Below are positions 8,698 to 19,985 of a stretch of DNA of 64,000 nt, piece after piece. The position numbers and the translations under genes were made by a program. This stretch comes from Lentinus brumalis (taxonomy: Eukaryota > Basidiomycota > Agaricomycetes > Polyporales > Polyporaceae). The DNA is taken from contig MARA01000019.1 of the NCBI GenBank assembly GCA_001792895.1, positions 558,001-622,000 of the forward strand. Reading direction: 5' to 3'. The notes under the pieces were generated by a model. That model saw only the letters and a list, made by a program, of their open reading frames with translations. It searched no databases and was not told the DNA's origin. How positions within the stretch are numbered: position 1 is the stretch's first letter; each line of letters starts with the position of its first letter.

Positions 8698-10902
8698 ATG
8701 ACGCTTCCGTTCGAGAGCAAGCTCGTGATGGACGGAACCGAACTCAAGCCATACCTCTTGGCCGCTTCATGTGCGGGCGCTGTACGTCTTCTCTTTTACT
8801 CCTGTCCGCTTCGTTATTGACGACGCGTTCCAGGGCTCATGGGTGTTCCTGAATAGACACACCGTGCGCGGCGACTACGCCCTGGTCTTCTACGTTCTTG
8901 TCGCCGCGATCCTTCACTACTTTGTCCAAGCGTCAGCTTGGTCGTACTCTCCTATCCTTGTTACGCTCTCTTTGATCTCCGCATACTTCGCCTCCTTGGC
9001 CGCTACCACCGTCGGATACCGCCTTTCTCCCTGGCACCCCCTCGCTCAATACCCAGGCCCTACTCTCTGGAAAGTCAGCAGCCTCTTCCTGTCGAAGATC
9101 TCCCTCACTGGCCGGCGCCACAAGATACTCGACCGTCTTCACCAACGCTATGGACCGATACTCCGCATTGGTCAGTGCATACTAGTGCCACGAGACGTTC
9201 ATGATATCTGACCAGATTTTACAGCGCCGAATACGCTCTCGATCAACACCCCGTCGGCCGTCTCGATGTACCAGACCATGGAGAAGAGCGAGGCATACCG
9301 CCGCCCTGCGCGTATCAAAGTTGTCACGATGTTTTTCAAGAACGAGCACGAGAAGCTTCATCGCGAGCGGAAGAAGATATGGGCGACGCTCTTCACGCCC
9401 TCTGGGTATGCTCTCTTACACTCGTCAAGCATGCCGTTCGATTTGACGATGACCTGGCAGGCAAATGGAGCTGATGCCGTCCCTCGAGACACGCGCCTGG
9501 AACCTCATGCAGTGCCTTGAACGTCGTCAGTCCGAGAGTCCCGATGGTCTCGTTGACTTGAGTCTGGCGGTCGCTCATTGGTCCTACGACTTCATGGTGC
9601 GCATAGTAGCTGTGCTTCCGACGGTATAATATTCAGCTCATTATACCTATCACAGGGCGACATGGTGTTCGGAGGGTGTAACAAATATGTACGCTTCCAG
9701 GAGTCTCGGAGCAGTACCCGTGGACCTGACTAGTTGACTACAGGAGCTCATGAAGAACGGGGACCCGCGCGGATTCATCACTACAGGCAAGAACGCTATT
9801 GTCATGCTCGACAGGTACGTGTAGACCACTCGGAGCAGCGGTACATACTAATCTGAGTTTCAGTATCGGTCAGTCGCCGTGGCTCATGGACATCCTCTGG
9901 CACATCCCGACCTCCAAGACCATGCGCCGCCTCATATCGAACTCCAGGGAGATGATGCTCAATCGGCTCAAGACTAAGCCGCGACCGGGTCAGCGCGATC
10001 TCATGTCTTACCTGGTACGCCCCGTTCTACCCTACGACGGCCCATGCTCACGGGGTTTTCCTTGCTAGATTGAGGCGGGTGTGCCTCAACTCGACCTAGA
10101 GCGCGAAGCCCTCGTCGCCATTCAAGCGGGCTCGGACAACACCTCCATCACGATGTCGCTCTCCCTCTACTTCCTCCTCGCCGAGCCGCGCTACTACAAG
10201 AAGCTGCAGGCCGAGCTCGACAAGGCATTCCTGAACCCGACCGGCCCGCTGCCCGTAAACGAGCTCATGGCGCTCCCGCTGCTGAACGCTGCAATCAACG
10301 AGACCCTCCGCTTCAGCTCGCCTTACTTCATTCCTCGTATCGTGCCTGATGGCGGGGCTGTCATCGAGGGAAAGTACATCCCCGCGAAGACCATCGTGGC
10401 CCTCGCGGCGTACTCGCAGCAGACCAGCGCGGAGAACTTCTACCCGGACCCCCAGGTTCGTACCAGGATGTTTTGGTTCGACCTTCATCACGAACTGAGG
10501 TATTGGCTCGCCCTTTCTAGACCTACCGACCTGAGCGCTGGCTTGAAGGCGGTCTCGGTCCGGAGACGAAGACGAACAGGGCCGCCCTCGCCTCTTTCTC
10601 ATTCGGTGCGTCTACGCCGTCCCATTCTCTATCTCCTCATCTGACTGCCTTGTTTTGTTACACTCCTCACAGGTCCTCACGCGTGCGTTGCGAAGAACTT
10701 CGCGTACCAGGAGATGCGCTTCGTGCTCGCTCGGCTCATCCTCGCGTACGACATGGAGCTGCCCAAGGACTTCGACATACAAGGCTTCCGTGACGGCATC
10801 CTGAACATGCGCACGACGCTGCTCGAGAAGAAGCTCTTCGTGCAGGTCACGCGGCGGCCTGGAGTTGACCTCGACAGAGCCTTCGCCGCCGTTGCTGTGT
10901 AG
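8698..10902 (+). CDS. Cytochrome P450 monooxygenase
   Basis: Ten exons join in phase: 8698-8781, 8834-9170, 9225-9405, 9461-9596, 9656-9688, 9744-9814, 9864-10014, 10069-10455, 10521-10605 and 10673-10902. The 564-aa product is a usual length for a microsomal fungal P450. N-terminal hydrophobic helices (about residues 40-95) would anchor it in the ER. They precede the hinge YRLSPWHPLAQYPGP and the motif RIAPNTLSINTP. The I-helix has AGSDNTS (oxygen activation), the K-helix has NETLR (ExxR), the PERF region reads RPERW, and the haem loop reads FSFGPHACVAK with Cys as the thiolate ligand. Compared with the consensus FxxGxRxCxG, His replaces Arg and Ala replaces the last Gly. The substrate is unknown. 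It is divergent from the MFS exporter and close to the peptide precursors, so it could be a tailoring enzyme, but this is inference. Confidence 0.93.
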
Positions 10903-11941
10903 ATATACCCCCTACTATCCCCGCACATTGTCCTCCTCCTTGTTCATTCCTCGTGACTATTCCCCTTGCCCGTATGTATTCTCGTGAGTCGTATGTATAT
11001 TTGCCCATGGTGAATGCAGATCAAAGTGGAAGATAAAGACACCGAGTGATTCGCATTTGCTGTTCAAGTCGGTATTGTACATTGATAACGCATCCCGGCA
11101 CCTTTCAGCATCTTACGGCATCCCGCCCTTTCTGCGCAGTGACTATGTACTTCCTGTTCTATGAGGCGATGAGGCGTGATTCGTTCCAACACACCGCATC
11201 CTATTGCCGCAGTCGTTCCTCACGGCAGCCGGCCACTCACGATGAGCGCTACACTTACGGAATCCCGCAGATCCACTCTCACGACGGTCCATCCGGCGCG
11301 CCAGTGACTAGGCACACCAAGTGAGGAAGTCATTGCCACCAGTAGCACAACGGCTGCGATCATGCCCCAGTTCCATTCATAGTTCAGAAGTAGGAGCGGA
11401 CACAGTTACTTATCGCGGAATGCCTTCCCGTACTGAGTACTAGGGACTCGGCATCACTGACATGAGCCCGGCGGTGCTGTAGCATGCTTTCACTCGAGTA
11501 CCCTATCACAGCCACGATAGTCTTGATGGTGGCGCCGCACAGAAGGCCCGGTAGACGTGACAGCATTGTCAGGCCGCTTTTCTTCGAGCCTCGAGGGCGA
11601 CCTTCATCGTAATCACCACCCACCCTCTTCCATGATGATTCTCGTGGGATGGCATCGAATTGGACGGAACAATCGCGATGGTGTGATTGAGACGTGTTTA
11701 TCTCGACTTCGGATACTCTACATGCTGACCGCTTCAGCGTGACGCAGTCATTGCGGGAGCACGCATCAAGAGTCTGTGGTGACTCAAGCGAGATTCCATG
11801 CGCCGAAGAACTCACGAACGTGGCAGGTATGTTCCGCATGTTGGAGGAAATCGACACGGTAGTACAACCTGTATCGGTACACGGACACCAACCACCACAA
11901 CCCCGTGAGCCCACTGACCACCATTCGTCTCTGCCGGGTCC
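10903..11941. other. Spacer between P450 and DUF6534 gene
   Basis: About 1 kb holding the converging 3' ends of the P450 and the DUF6534 gene. A 176-codon frame on the minus strand (11384-11914) has no recognisable motif and is not called. Confidence 0.45.
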
Positions 11942-14116
11942 CTAGAAACCGTCGGTGCTCGTCACAGGACCCTCCATCGACTTGAAACGTATCACGGTAG
12001 AGGGCAGGGACCCCGCATATGATGGATTCATCTGCATAATGTCACGGTGAGGTCAGAGAGGCTCTGCAGGAGTGCCAAACGACGATAAGGAGACGTACTC
12101 TGAGAGAGTCGACCGCCGTGCCAGTGGCCTGCGTCACGTCAGTAGTGCGGCCAAAGAGCCTGGCCTCCGACACGCCCACGACGCCGCGCAGCATCTTCGA
12201 CGGACGCGTGTTCAGCCTATCCGACACACCGTCATGTCAGCTGATTGCTATTCTCGGCGGCGGTGATAGGATGCTTACGCTCCCAAGAGAGTGTTAGCGT
12301 ACACTGAGAGGCATAGATCAGCGGTGCCGCGTGTTTCACAGCTCGACGATGGAATACGTACACCGGGTGGACAGAATGAACATGCAGGTCGGAACGAGAT
12401 AATCCTCGAAGGGGAAGACCTGCAACGGCGCAGTCAGGGGTGTGTTAGGCGATGCGGTGGAAAGGAAACTTACCACCACAAACGCTGCAATGGCGAAGAT
12501 ACTGGAGACGCTTTGAATTGGGAACACCACGGACGCATGGTAAGCAGCTCACCTGGAAAGTAGTCCTGAGAAAGCGTATGGATCCCACTGGTCAGAGCGA
12601 GCACGGAGATCAGGAAGTCATGCACTCACCCGTATTTATTCCATAAGCAATAATGATATCAAGAGCTTTCGTTCCATCAATGCTCGAAGGCGATTAGTAT
12701 TGACCTGGAAGATATGACTGAAGAGGGCATACCTCCTCCGCATCGCCCGACTGAAGTGCAGCCCATATGCCAGAAGCGCGGTCAGAAGCAAGTCCGTGCC
12801 CATGGCGATCCCGGTACCGGTAGAAATCAGCCACTATAGTAGCGTAACTACAAACGCAGACGAGTGTCAAAGCGGAGCACGTACGACATGTTGCTGGTGG
12901 AAGGCCTCAAAGTTGGACGCCGTGAAACTATGTATCCGATGTGTGGGAACCTCGAGCCAGTCGCATTAGAACTCGCAAGTTACTCACATGAAGAATGTGG
13001 CCACTGCTCATTGCGTCAGCGAGACGAAGAAGAGGATCGTCGAGGTGACATACCGATGAAGAATCCTAGACATTCCTGAGGCGTCAGCACGGCTTTCGCT
13101 ATGAGCAGTCTTCCACAGCACTAACCTAACTCCGCAGCAAGGAGGAGGATCTACGAATTTTGAGTAGGCTCCTGAGGTGGTCCAGAAAGAGGAGGGCTCA
13201 CCGTCATCAAAGTGAATACCTGATATTGTGGTCCGACTGCAAGGAGATACATGATCAGTCGGTCTCTAGATGAGCCGGTGTACTCACTGGTGTACACGCG
13301 AACAGCGAAGAAGCTGAAGGATTGTATAAGCTTTCCACGAACACCCTGGTTTGGAAAAAGCAGACTACAGCTGTGAGACAAAGATGATCAAGCCCTAAAT
13401 ATTAGACGTCAATCAGCAGGCAGTCATGCATTATGGTGCAGGATACTCACCGAGAAGAGAGGGAGTAGCTGCAGATACGGCATAAGTTGACTGAGTCGTT
13501 AACCCTGGTATCTGAACGTACCTTTCCAGACCTGAGAGAGCAGACGGGTTAGTATCCACCACGCAGTCAGAATCGGCAGCCGACCTACTCTATGCTGAAC
13601 AGTTTAAGAGCTGGCTCGAGGAAGTCCGTGACTATGTACACGTAGCTGACGTGGAGTAGTCAGCGTTTCTGGTTGGTGAGCCTTGATACTAGACCGATCA
13701 CGTACCACAGATGCATAGTGAGAACCACATGGGCGGTCTCGAGGGCCCTGCCCGAAACCGTCAGTCAATCGCGTATCACATATGTGCAAACGGACAGCGC
13801 GGACATCGTAGTGTACACCTATATCACGACTGTGAGTGTCATTCCGCACCGAGCGCGAGAATACGTACCAGGGCCTTGAGCCACAATCCGTCCTTCGGGT
13901 ACAGGTGGTTGTAGCGATACAACTGATGCATCGCCATTCCGTACAACCTGAGGCACAAATGCTCAGTGCTAACATGAGCCTCTGGAGTGAGAGTACGCAC
14001 ATAACTCCGAGGAACGTCCCGATGAGGAGCGCGCCGAATGAATCGGCAGACTCTGTGGGAAGCGGAAAGACCAGAGGGCCTGGCGCTCCCGTGGTGCCGT
14101 TGGCTTGTCCGGACAT
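11942..14116 (-). CDS. DUF6534-family multi-pass membrane protein (copy C)
   Basis: Multi-exon gene of the basidiomycete DUF6534 family, whose function is unknown. Exon 1 starts MSGQANGTTGAPG and includes the family start ADSFGALLIGTFLG. The next exon reads YGMAMHQLYRYNHLYPKDG. A 14-nt exon (13805-13818) joins to ALETAHVVLTMHL, then CYVYIVTDFLEPALKLFS, then a 10-nt micro-exon (13522-13531). The conserved core returns near 12.7 kb (LDIIIAYGINTG), followed by VYANTLLGA and LNTRPSKMLRGVVGVSEARLFG. The protein ends KSMEGPVTSTDGF at a stop at 11942-11944. Exon phases and both micro-exons match the other copies in this window, so the gene looks functional, though some middle exons (12.5-13.4 kb) could not be fixed with certainty. 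Likely a membrane protein with about seven helices. Confidence 0.7.
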
Positions 14117-15285
14117 TGAGCTCGAGGGTAATGGAGGTTAGCTACGACGCTGCAGAAGAAAGTTAACGGGGAGAATGCGAATGTCGGTCGGGTTGATACG
14201 AGCAGCGGTCGTTCTCTTCAGCACCAGTCAAGCGTGATTCTATCACGAACCTGAGAAGAAGTCAGCCCTACAAAGAGACAGTCGCGTTCGAGCCCAACTC
14301 ACATGGTCAAAGGTGGCTGTTGTAGAAGCATCACGAATTCATGGAAGACTTTGATGAACATATGGGTGCATTCCAAAGAGTTGTGAACTATGATTGCGTA
14401 TACGCGTCAGAGACGCACCTGTTCCTGGGGGCGGAGGATAGAAGGGCTCTGTGAGGGTGCTCCCACGTCAGTCGCCGGACGTTGTTAGTGTTACGAAAGG
14501 AACCATGACACTGAGAAGGCTCCGTGGACCGCTCACTCGGGTACTTTAATCACGAATCCTCCACCATTGAAGCCGGTGGCGCATCTGAGCATATCTCTCT
14601 ATGTCACAGTGCGGCTTCTGGGAAACACATCGTACGGCATCCCTACTGATCACGAAGACCGGGGAAACTTCGCTGGTCGCAGCAGGTACGAGGGCGGTGT
14701 TCTGCATGGTGCTTCTCATGCGGATGTGTCAAGGATAGCTGCATTCATACGATGATCAAGCTCGGTCTAGTGTCGCGCTGTCAGTGTTCATAAGAAGCAC
14801 AGGTATTGGGCGGGCGGCGCAATCATAATGCGGAACGGTACGGCTTCCCGGCCCGGTACGCTTCTTGCCTCAGTAGGATCTGTCCCACACCGACACCGGG
14901 GATCAGAGAGTTATGAGAGAAAGAGCACAATGGTACGTGAGGTGAGCGAGTACGTTGATGGAAATCGCCATGTTCGTCGTGCATAACAGCCATCAGAACT
15001 AAGTATAACGTATCACCTTCCAATACTGACATCGACTCAGATCAGTGGGACCGCAAAACACTTGTTGGTCTTGTTGGGGCCAATAAGAGCCAACAAGATC
15101 AACAAGCCGCAAGAGCACTGCACTTGTCGGTCTTGTTGGCCCGAACAAGCGCCAACAAGATCAACAAGTGGTTTACGGTTCGACTGATTCGGACATCCCC
15201 CAGCTGCGCACGGCCCAGCGGGATTCTCTTGATATCTCAAATAGCGACATCTCTCCAAGCAATAAAGATAGACTGGCGTCGAGTC
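14117..15285. other. Spacer with two hairpin repeats
   Basis: No gene recognised. It contains the tandem inverted-repeat pair at 15059-15170, next to the end of a truncated DUF6534 relic. Confidence 0.5.
15059..15170. repeat. Two tandem copies of a TTGTTG hairpin repeat
   Basis: Copy 1 (15059-15106) and copy 2 (15121-15170) each start CACTTGT.GGTCTTGTTGG and end CCAACAAGATCAACAAG. Each is therefore an imperfect palindrome with arms of about 17 nt. The middle bases differ between copies while the arms are kept. It may be a MITE-like or other small repeat element; no coding capacity. Confidence 0.8.
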
Positions 15286-15860
15286 CTACACGAGCTCACC
15301 GCCCCTGATCGTCTTGATGTCGTAAATCTGTAGTAGTGAGCGGAAACCGCGAAGTCAGTAGTAACTTGTTGTGTCGAATATACCGGCTGCGAGAGGTCAA
15401 GTTACTCACGTCGTGGACCTCCTGCTGTAACACGCGCATGCCGATGTCGTTTGTGACGACGGTCTGGCGGTATACCTCGACCTTCGGCTAGAGTAAGATT
15501 TCAGCATCAAGCTTAATACAAGCGAGGTTTGAAGAACCCACCACTGCAGGTGCGACGGAACGGAATCCGTTGTTGCTATTCGACTCGAGCGAAGGGCCCT
15601 GAGCCATAGAGTTCGCCTGGTTGCGGATGTGCGACCGGGCGTTTAGACTTCCAAGGAAGGAGTTGGCGTAAACTGCAAAAGGTTGTCGACATGCTAGCCG
15701 ATATCCGAGGACGTCAAGACTTACGCTTGCCGTGGATCTCAACCAAGCCGAGGAAGACAAGACTCTGCTTCTGCGTAGCGTACTACGATGCGTGACACGT
15801 CTTATTCGGCGGCACCAGGAGTCCCCAATGCCCATGTTGCGCGCACCTGGATGCAAGGTG
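15286..15860 (-). pseudogene. 5'-truncated DUF6534 gene relic (copy D)
   Basis: Only the 3' part of a DUF6534 gene can be read on the minus strand. Segments are SLVFLGLVEIHGK, then VYANSFLGSLNARSHIRNQ, then PKVEVYRQTVVTNDIGMRVL and a last exon IYDIKTIRGGELV with stop at 15286-15288. Splice sites between them are intact. The N-terminal two thirds (first helices and both micro-exons) are absent, because the isoprenylcysteine methyltransferase ends at 15885 on the same strand. It is therefore a fragment left by a rearrangement, possibly still transcribed by read-through. Confidence 0.65.
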
Positions 15861-15884
15861 AAACCAAAGTCGCGATATGTACAA

Positions 15885-16703
15885 TCACAGAACGAGCGGG
15901 ATCAACTTGTACGGCACAGCCTCAGCATACTCCACCCACGCATCTCCGAACTTCCTCGCCAGCTCGCCGTCCTCGACTCTGCACCGGCGGCTGAGCGACA
16001 CGAGCACATACGCCGAGGCGAGCTGCCACGAGCGCGCGACCCACATCGCCGCGCTCCCTCCGGCGGAGTGGCATGCGGAGACGTATCCCCCAGATCCGAA
16101 CTGGATGAGCTGCACTCCGAGGAGGAGGAGCGCGATGCCCGTGTACGCCGGGTGCCGGACGTGTGCGTATGGCCCGGAGGTAATGAGGCGGTGGTCGGAC
16201 TTGACGACGACTTCGAAGGTGAAGAGCTCGCCGAGGGTGTGGTACGACCATAGCCTCAGCAAGGCGCCGGCCCACACGAAGGCGAGCCCGGCGACAAAGC
16301 GTGGGTGGAGACCATGAAAAAGTTTTGACGAACTGAAAGAGTGGAGTGCCAGTGGGGAGGTGGTATTGACGAGGGAGTGTGCGGAAGGGCAAAGAGTGTG
16401 CGATATGCCGGTTGCGATAGGGGTGTGGGGAGCGTCCTGTAGGAGAAGAACAGCTGCATTGCAGACGAGCGCAAGTACGACTTCGCTCTGATAGAAAGGA
16501 AACACAGAAGCTTAGAATAAGTGTGCGCTGTAGAGAGGAAGGAGACGTACGCAGCAGATGTACGCGAACGAGCGGACGACGTATTCGAATTGCTGGCCGC
16601 GGTAGACCTTCGTCGAGCTACTTTCCTTCGCCTTCTCGCGAGGAGGGAGGATGCCTAGCGCGAACAGAAGCGCGGAAACGAGCAGCAGGATCGCCTTGAA
16701 CAT
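15885..16703 (-). CDS. Isoprenylcysteine carboxyl O-methyltransferase (ICMT/Ste14-like)
   Basis: Two exons, 16551-16703 and 15885-16487, give 251 aa, the usual ICMT size. The enzyme methylates the C-terminal prenylcysteine of CaaX proteins, using S-adenosylmethionine in the ER membrane. The N-terminal exon (MFKAILLLVSALLFALG) is hydrophobic. The second exon contains the family signature SGPYAHVRHPAYTG, with the His-Pro pair of the SAM-binding region, and the C-terminal motif KFGDAWVEYAEAVPYKLIP with several predicted helices. The intron donor GTACGT and phase 0 fit well. Ste14 homologues mature fungal mating pheromones, but the peptide precursors in this window lack Cys and cannot be its substrates. 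Confidence 0.9.
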
Positions 16704-17776
16704 TGCTCGTCGACGTCGATTGCTTAAGGTTACAACACCGAACGGCTGAAGCTCCTCATCAGCGTCTTGGACAGGTCTCCTCAAGGAGATACTCACCGAG
16801 AAGTGGAACCGAGGCGTTGGGGTGTGGACTTGCGAAGTGCGCTGAGTGGCTTGTATATGCCACCGCACACCTCCATATAGCCTCTGTTGCGAGAACCAGA
16901 AAACCAGTCCCCTTGACAGGAAAAATCACGAAGCATGCTCGACATCCCGAGCCCCCATCGTTCCGTGGCCGTCCATTCCGCACGCACGGTGATGCACTGA
17001 TGTGCAAGGGGGTGGAAGGGATACCCCATTCTGCTATCTTGCTCCCGCTCTGTCACTCCCGATCCGGAAACAACCCGCAGCTTGTGAGTTCAAACGGCCG
17101 CCGATAGCGTCTGTTGTTCTAGCAGAAGCGAAGAAGGATCAGAGGTGGCGCAGACATCGATGATTCCAGCAAGCATCTGAGCACCTGGGAACAATGCAGG
17201 GGCGATCCTGCAGAACACGAACGCCGATGGGCTGCGGAGAGTCGGCGGCCTGCAAATCTGAGCCCGTACCGCCACGGTGCACGAGTGTTCTTCGATCATG
17301 GCCATTGTCCAACCAAGCTCATTTGACAAGGTTCGGTCCTCAAGATGTGATACACTGATGGCTCCCGCAGCGGCTCCGCAGAAGGGCGTGTACTCGGACG
17401 GGCGATGCAAGCTTCCGCCTCAGTTAGATAGCATCAGGGAAGTAGAACAGCCTGTCAAGCTTCAAGTTCAGTAGGTCTTCTGGTCGGGCGCGGAGGGATA
17501 CATCAAGAAGGCGGATACAGGCACGCTGACGGAAGTCCAGATGGACCCAGTAGCAAACTGCGGCGGCGATCACTTCGGCAATGGGGGACGAGGGCACGCA
17601 GAGATATTAGAGACACATGACATAGTGCCCGACAGAAGGTAGTACAACACGCGCCCGTTGTGTCCAAAGAAGCCCCCATGAGACAATCAAACGGCAAGGT
17701 ACACGCAACAACGCACATCGAGCTCCAGCCACCAGGATCGAACACCAGCCAGACAACAACCGTCCGATATCCAACA
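16704..17776. other. Spacer between ICMT and SDR genes
   Basis: Just over 1 kb that should contain the ICMT promoter and the 3' end of the SDR gene. Short frames on both strands show no family motif. Confidence 0.5.
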
Positions 17777-18918
17777 CTAGTCCGCAGCTGGGTACCCGTA
17801 CCGCTTACGTGCGACCTTCGTGATGAAGCCCGGGAAGAGCCAATACAGGAAGAACGCCGTGCGTCCCCTGCTCGGCATCCACACCGTCGTCTGGCCCCTA
17901 TCCACAGCGTCGAGCACGCCACTGACGACCTCGTCGTGGCTCAGCCCGTAGCTCTCGGGGTCCTGCCCGCGCACCTTGCCCCCGTCCGCGGCGTTGCCGA
18001 AGAACTCCTCACCGCGCACGGTCGAGGGCAGGACGGAGGTGAACGTGATCCATGGGTTCTCGATCGCGAGAGACTGGTAGAACGCGAGCGCGGCGGCCTT
18101 GGAGCCGTTGTAGAGCGAGAGTGTTGGGGCAGGCAGCACGGCCGCGAGGCTCGCCATGAGGACAATGGACGGCGCCATCGACGAGGAGAGCGAGGGGATC
18201 TGGGGACAGATGGCGTAAGATGCGTGGAGCGGACCGAATGCGATAAAGCGCACGTACGAAGGTAGCGGCTGACACGACGGGGCCCAAGTAGTTGGTCTTG
18301 GTGACTTTGTCGACGACCTGGACGGCCCGTTCGATGGCTGCAGCGTCGGGCTCGGCGGGTGTGAACGTGCGCCCCTTAGCTTCGAGTCCGGACAGCTCGC
18401 AGAACGGACGGAACGTCGGCACTCCCGCGTTGACGATGAGCGTGTCGAGACCACCCCAGGCTGACGCATTGAAGCTTCAATACGGGCGGAGGGCTGAGCG
18501 ATATACAACGCCACTCACCCTCGTGCACCTTGGACCGCAAGTTCACCATATCCTCGACGACGGTGAAGTCGCCTCTAACGACTAGAACACGTTCTCCATC
18601 CTCGGTCGACGCAGTCTTCGGGCCCGCCTCCCTGCACTCCTCCGCCACGTGAGACAGCTCGAGCTCGCGGCGGGCGAAGATGCAGACGCGTGCGCCTTCC
18701 TGGGCGTACTTGAGCGCAAGCGAGCGGCCCATGCCTCCAGATGCGCCCAAGATGACGACACGCTCCTGGGACCGAGGGAGCTTGCTCGAGCGGCGCGGTT
18801 TGGATGGCCACATGCGGTATGCGACGTAAACGGCAATGAGGGCAGGAGCGATGGGATGGCGACCGAGTGCAGCGGCCAGAGACGAGATATCTAGGGGGAA
18901 AGCAGTGAACAAGCTCAT
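17777..18918 (-). CDS. Membrane-anchored short-chain dehydrogenase/reductase
   Basis: Three exons (18519-18918, 18258-18460, 17777-18199) join in phase to 341 aa. An N-terminal hydrophobic helix (about residues 10-35) is followed by a Rossmann fold. The dinucleotide motif is VVILGASGGMGRSLA, with FARRELEL after beta-2 and DTLIVNAGV (the NAG motif) in the second exon. The active-site region is IVLMASLAA (with Ser) and YNGSK (YxxxK). The C-terminus has a hydrophobic segment, FFLYWLFPGF, then a basic tail. This resembles the DHRS7/3-ketodihydrosphingosine-reductase group of lipid-metabolising SDRs on the ER membrane; the substrate cannot be told from sequence. Its 3' end faces the ICMT gene on the same strand. 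Confidence 0.87.
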
Positions 18919-19985
18919 GTCTTTCAGGCCGCTTCAGAGAAGGGAGAAAGGGGGCGGGGACTGAAGAAGGAGGGAAGCTCGCTCGCGCGCGCCGCGTACC
19001 AGGAAGACGAGGACAGCATACCGTGTTGAGCCCACGCGGCCCTGAAAGCATACGAGAATCATCAAGAAGGCCTGGCATGTTCACCGTGTGAGCGGCACTA
19101 CTGACGGGCCAGAATAGCAATCCGCAGCAGACCCTCAGTACCGCTCGGAGAGCAAGATCACCCGAGTCATCTTCTCCTCCGTTGTTGAATCAAGGAATCA
19201 AGAACTTGGAAGGTGCGGAAGTGATTGTGGTAGGGGCGCAGGGCGCAGATTGGGCGGAGAATAGAAAGACATATCTGTGATCCAGAAATACCGCCAGTCT
19301 GCGGACAATCCCAGCTCAGAAGTGCACACAGCATTCGGAATATTCGGATCAGTGACTCGGACGAGGAAGTGAGGATGTAGTGGAGGGGGAGAAGGGAGGG
19401 AGGTTTTCGCATGAGTTCGCATGTGGTCGTATATGGTCCTATGTTCACACGGTCAAAACGAGTCCGAGCCGCCGCCGACTCCCTCTCCTCCTCCCACTCC
19501 TCCTCCCACCATCATTATGATCAACGGTCTATGTACAGCACCGACACCACGCGTTCGCGATGCCAGCGGCTTTAGATAAGTAGTCTGAACTTCACACCGC
19601 GCCCGTGCAGATAATTCTATCTGATTTACACAATCCCGTCGACGATTGCACTTCTCTGTCATCCACTTCGGGAGGAACGGTGATGACGAAGTTCAGGTGA
19701 TCGTCAACAGAGGTTTGACCGACCTCCGTGTGGGTAATGGATGCACTCTTGCTCCCATGGACCAGACATAGCCCACATTGTCGCAATCACCCAGGATAGA
19801 GTTCAAGGTGAACGCGGGCGCGCAATTCGCTGATCCAGCAGTGTGGTTCAGCGTGACGTTCCGCACCTGCTCAGGTATTCTGGGAGTATGTCAGGGACTT
19901 GGCTACCTAGTTCAGAGTGCGTTCTTGACTTAAGGATCCCCGTACGCGTCAGACCAGACGGATCTCCCTCCTAGCAGCAGCCGCC
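18919..19985. other. Divergent region between SDR and DUF6534 copy E
   Basis: About 1.07 kb between divergent starts. It includes a pyrimidine-rich CTCCTC tract near 19485-19510. No gene recognised. Confidence 0.5.

Noticed and set aside
11384..11914. A 176-codon minus-strand frame downstream of the P450
   Set aside because: Composition and lack of motifs fit a chance frame. The DUF6534 copy C splice chain ends at 11942 just before it.
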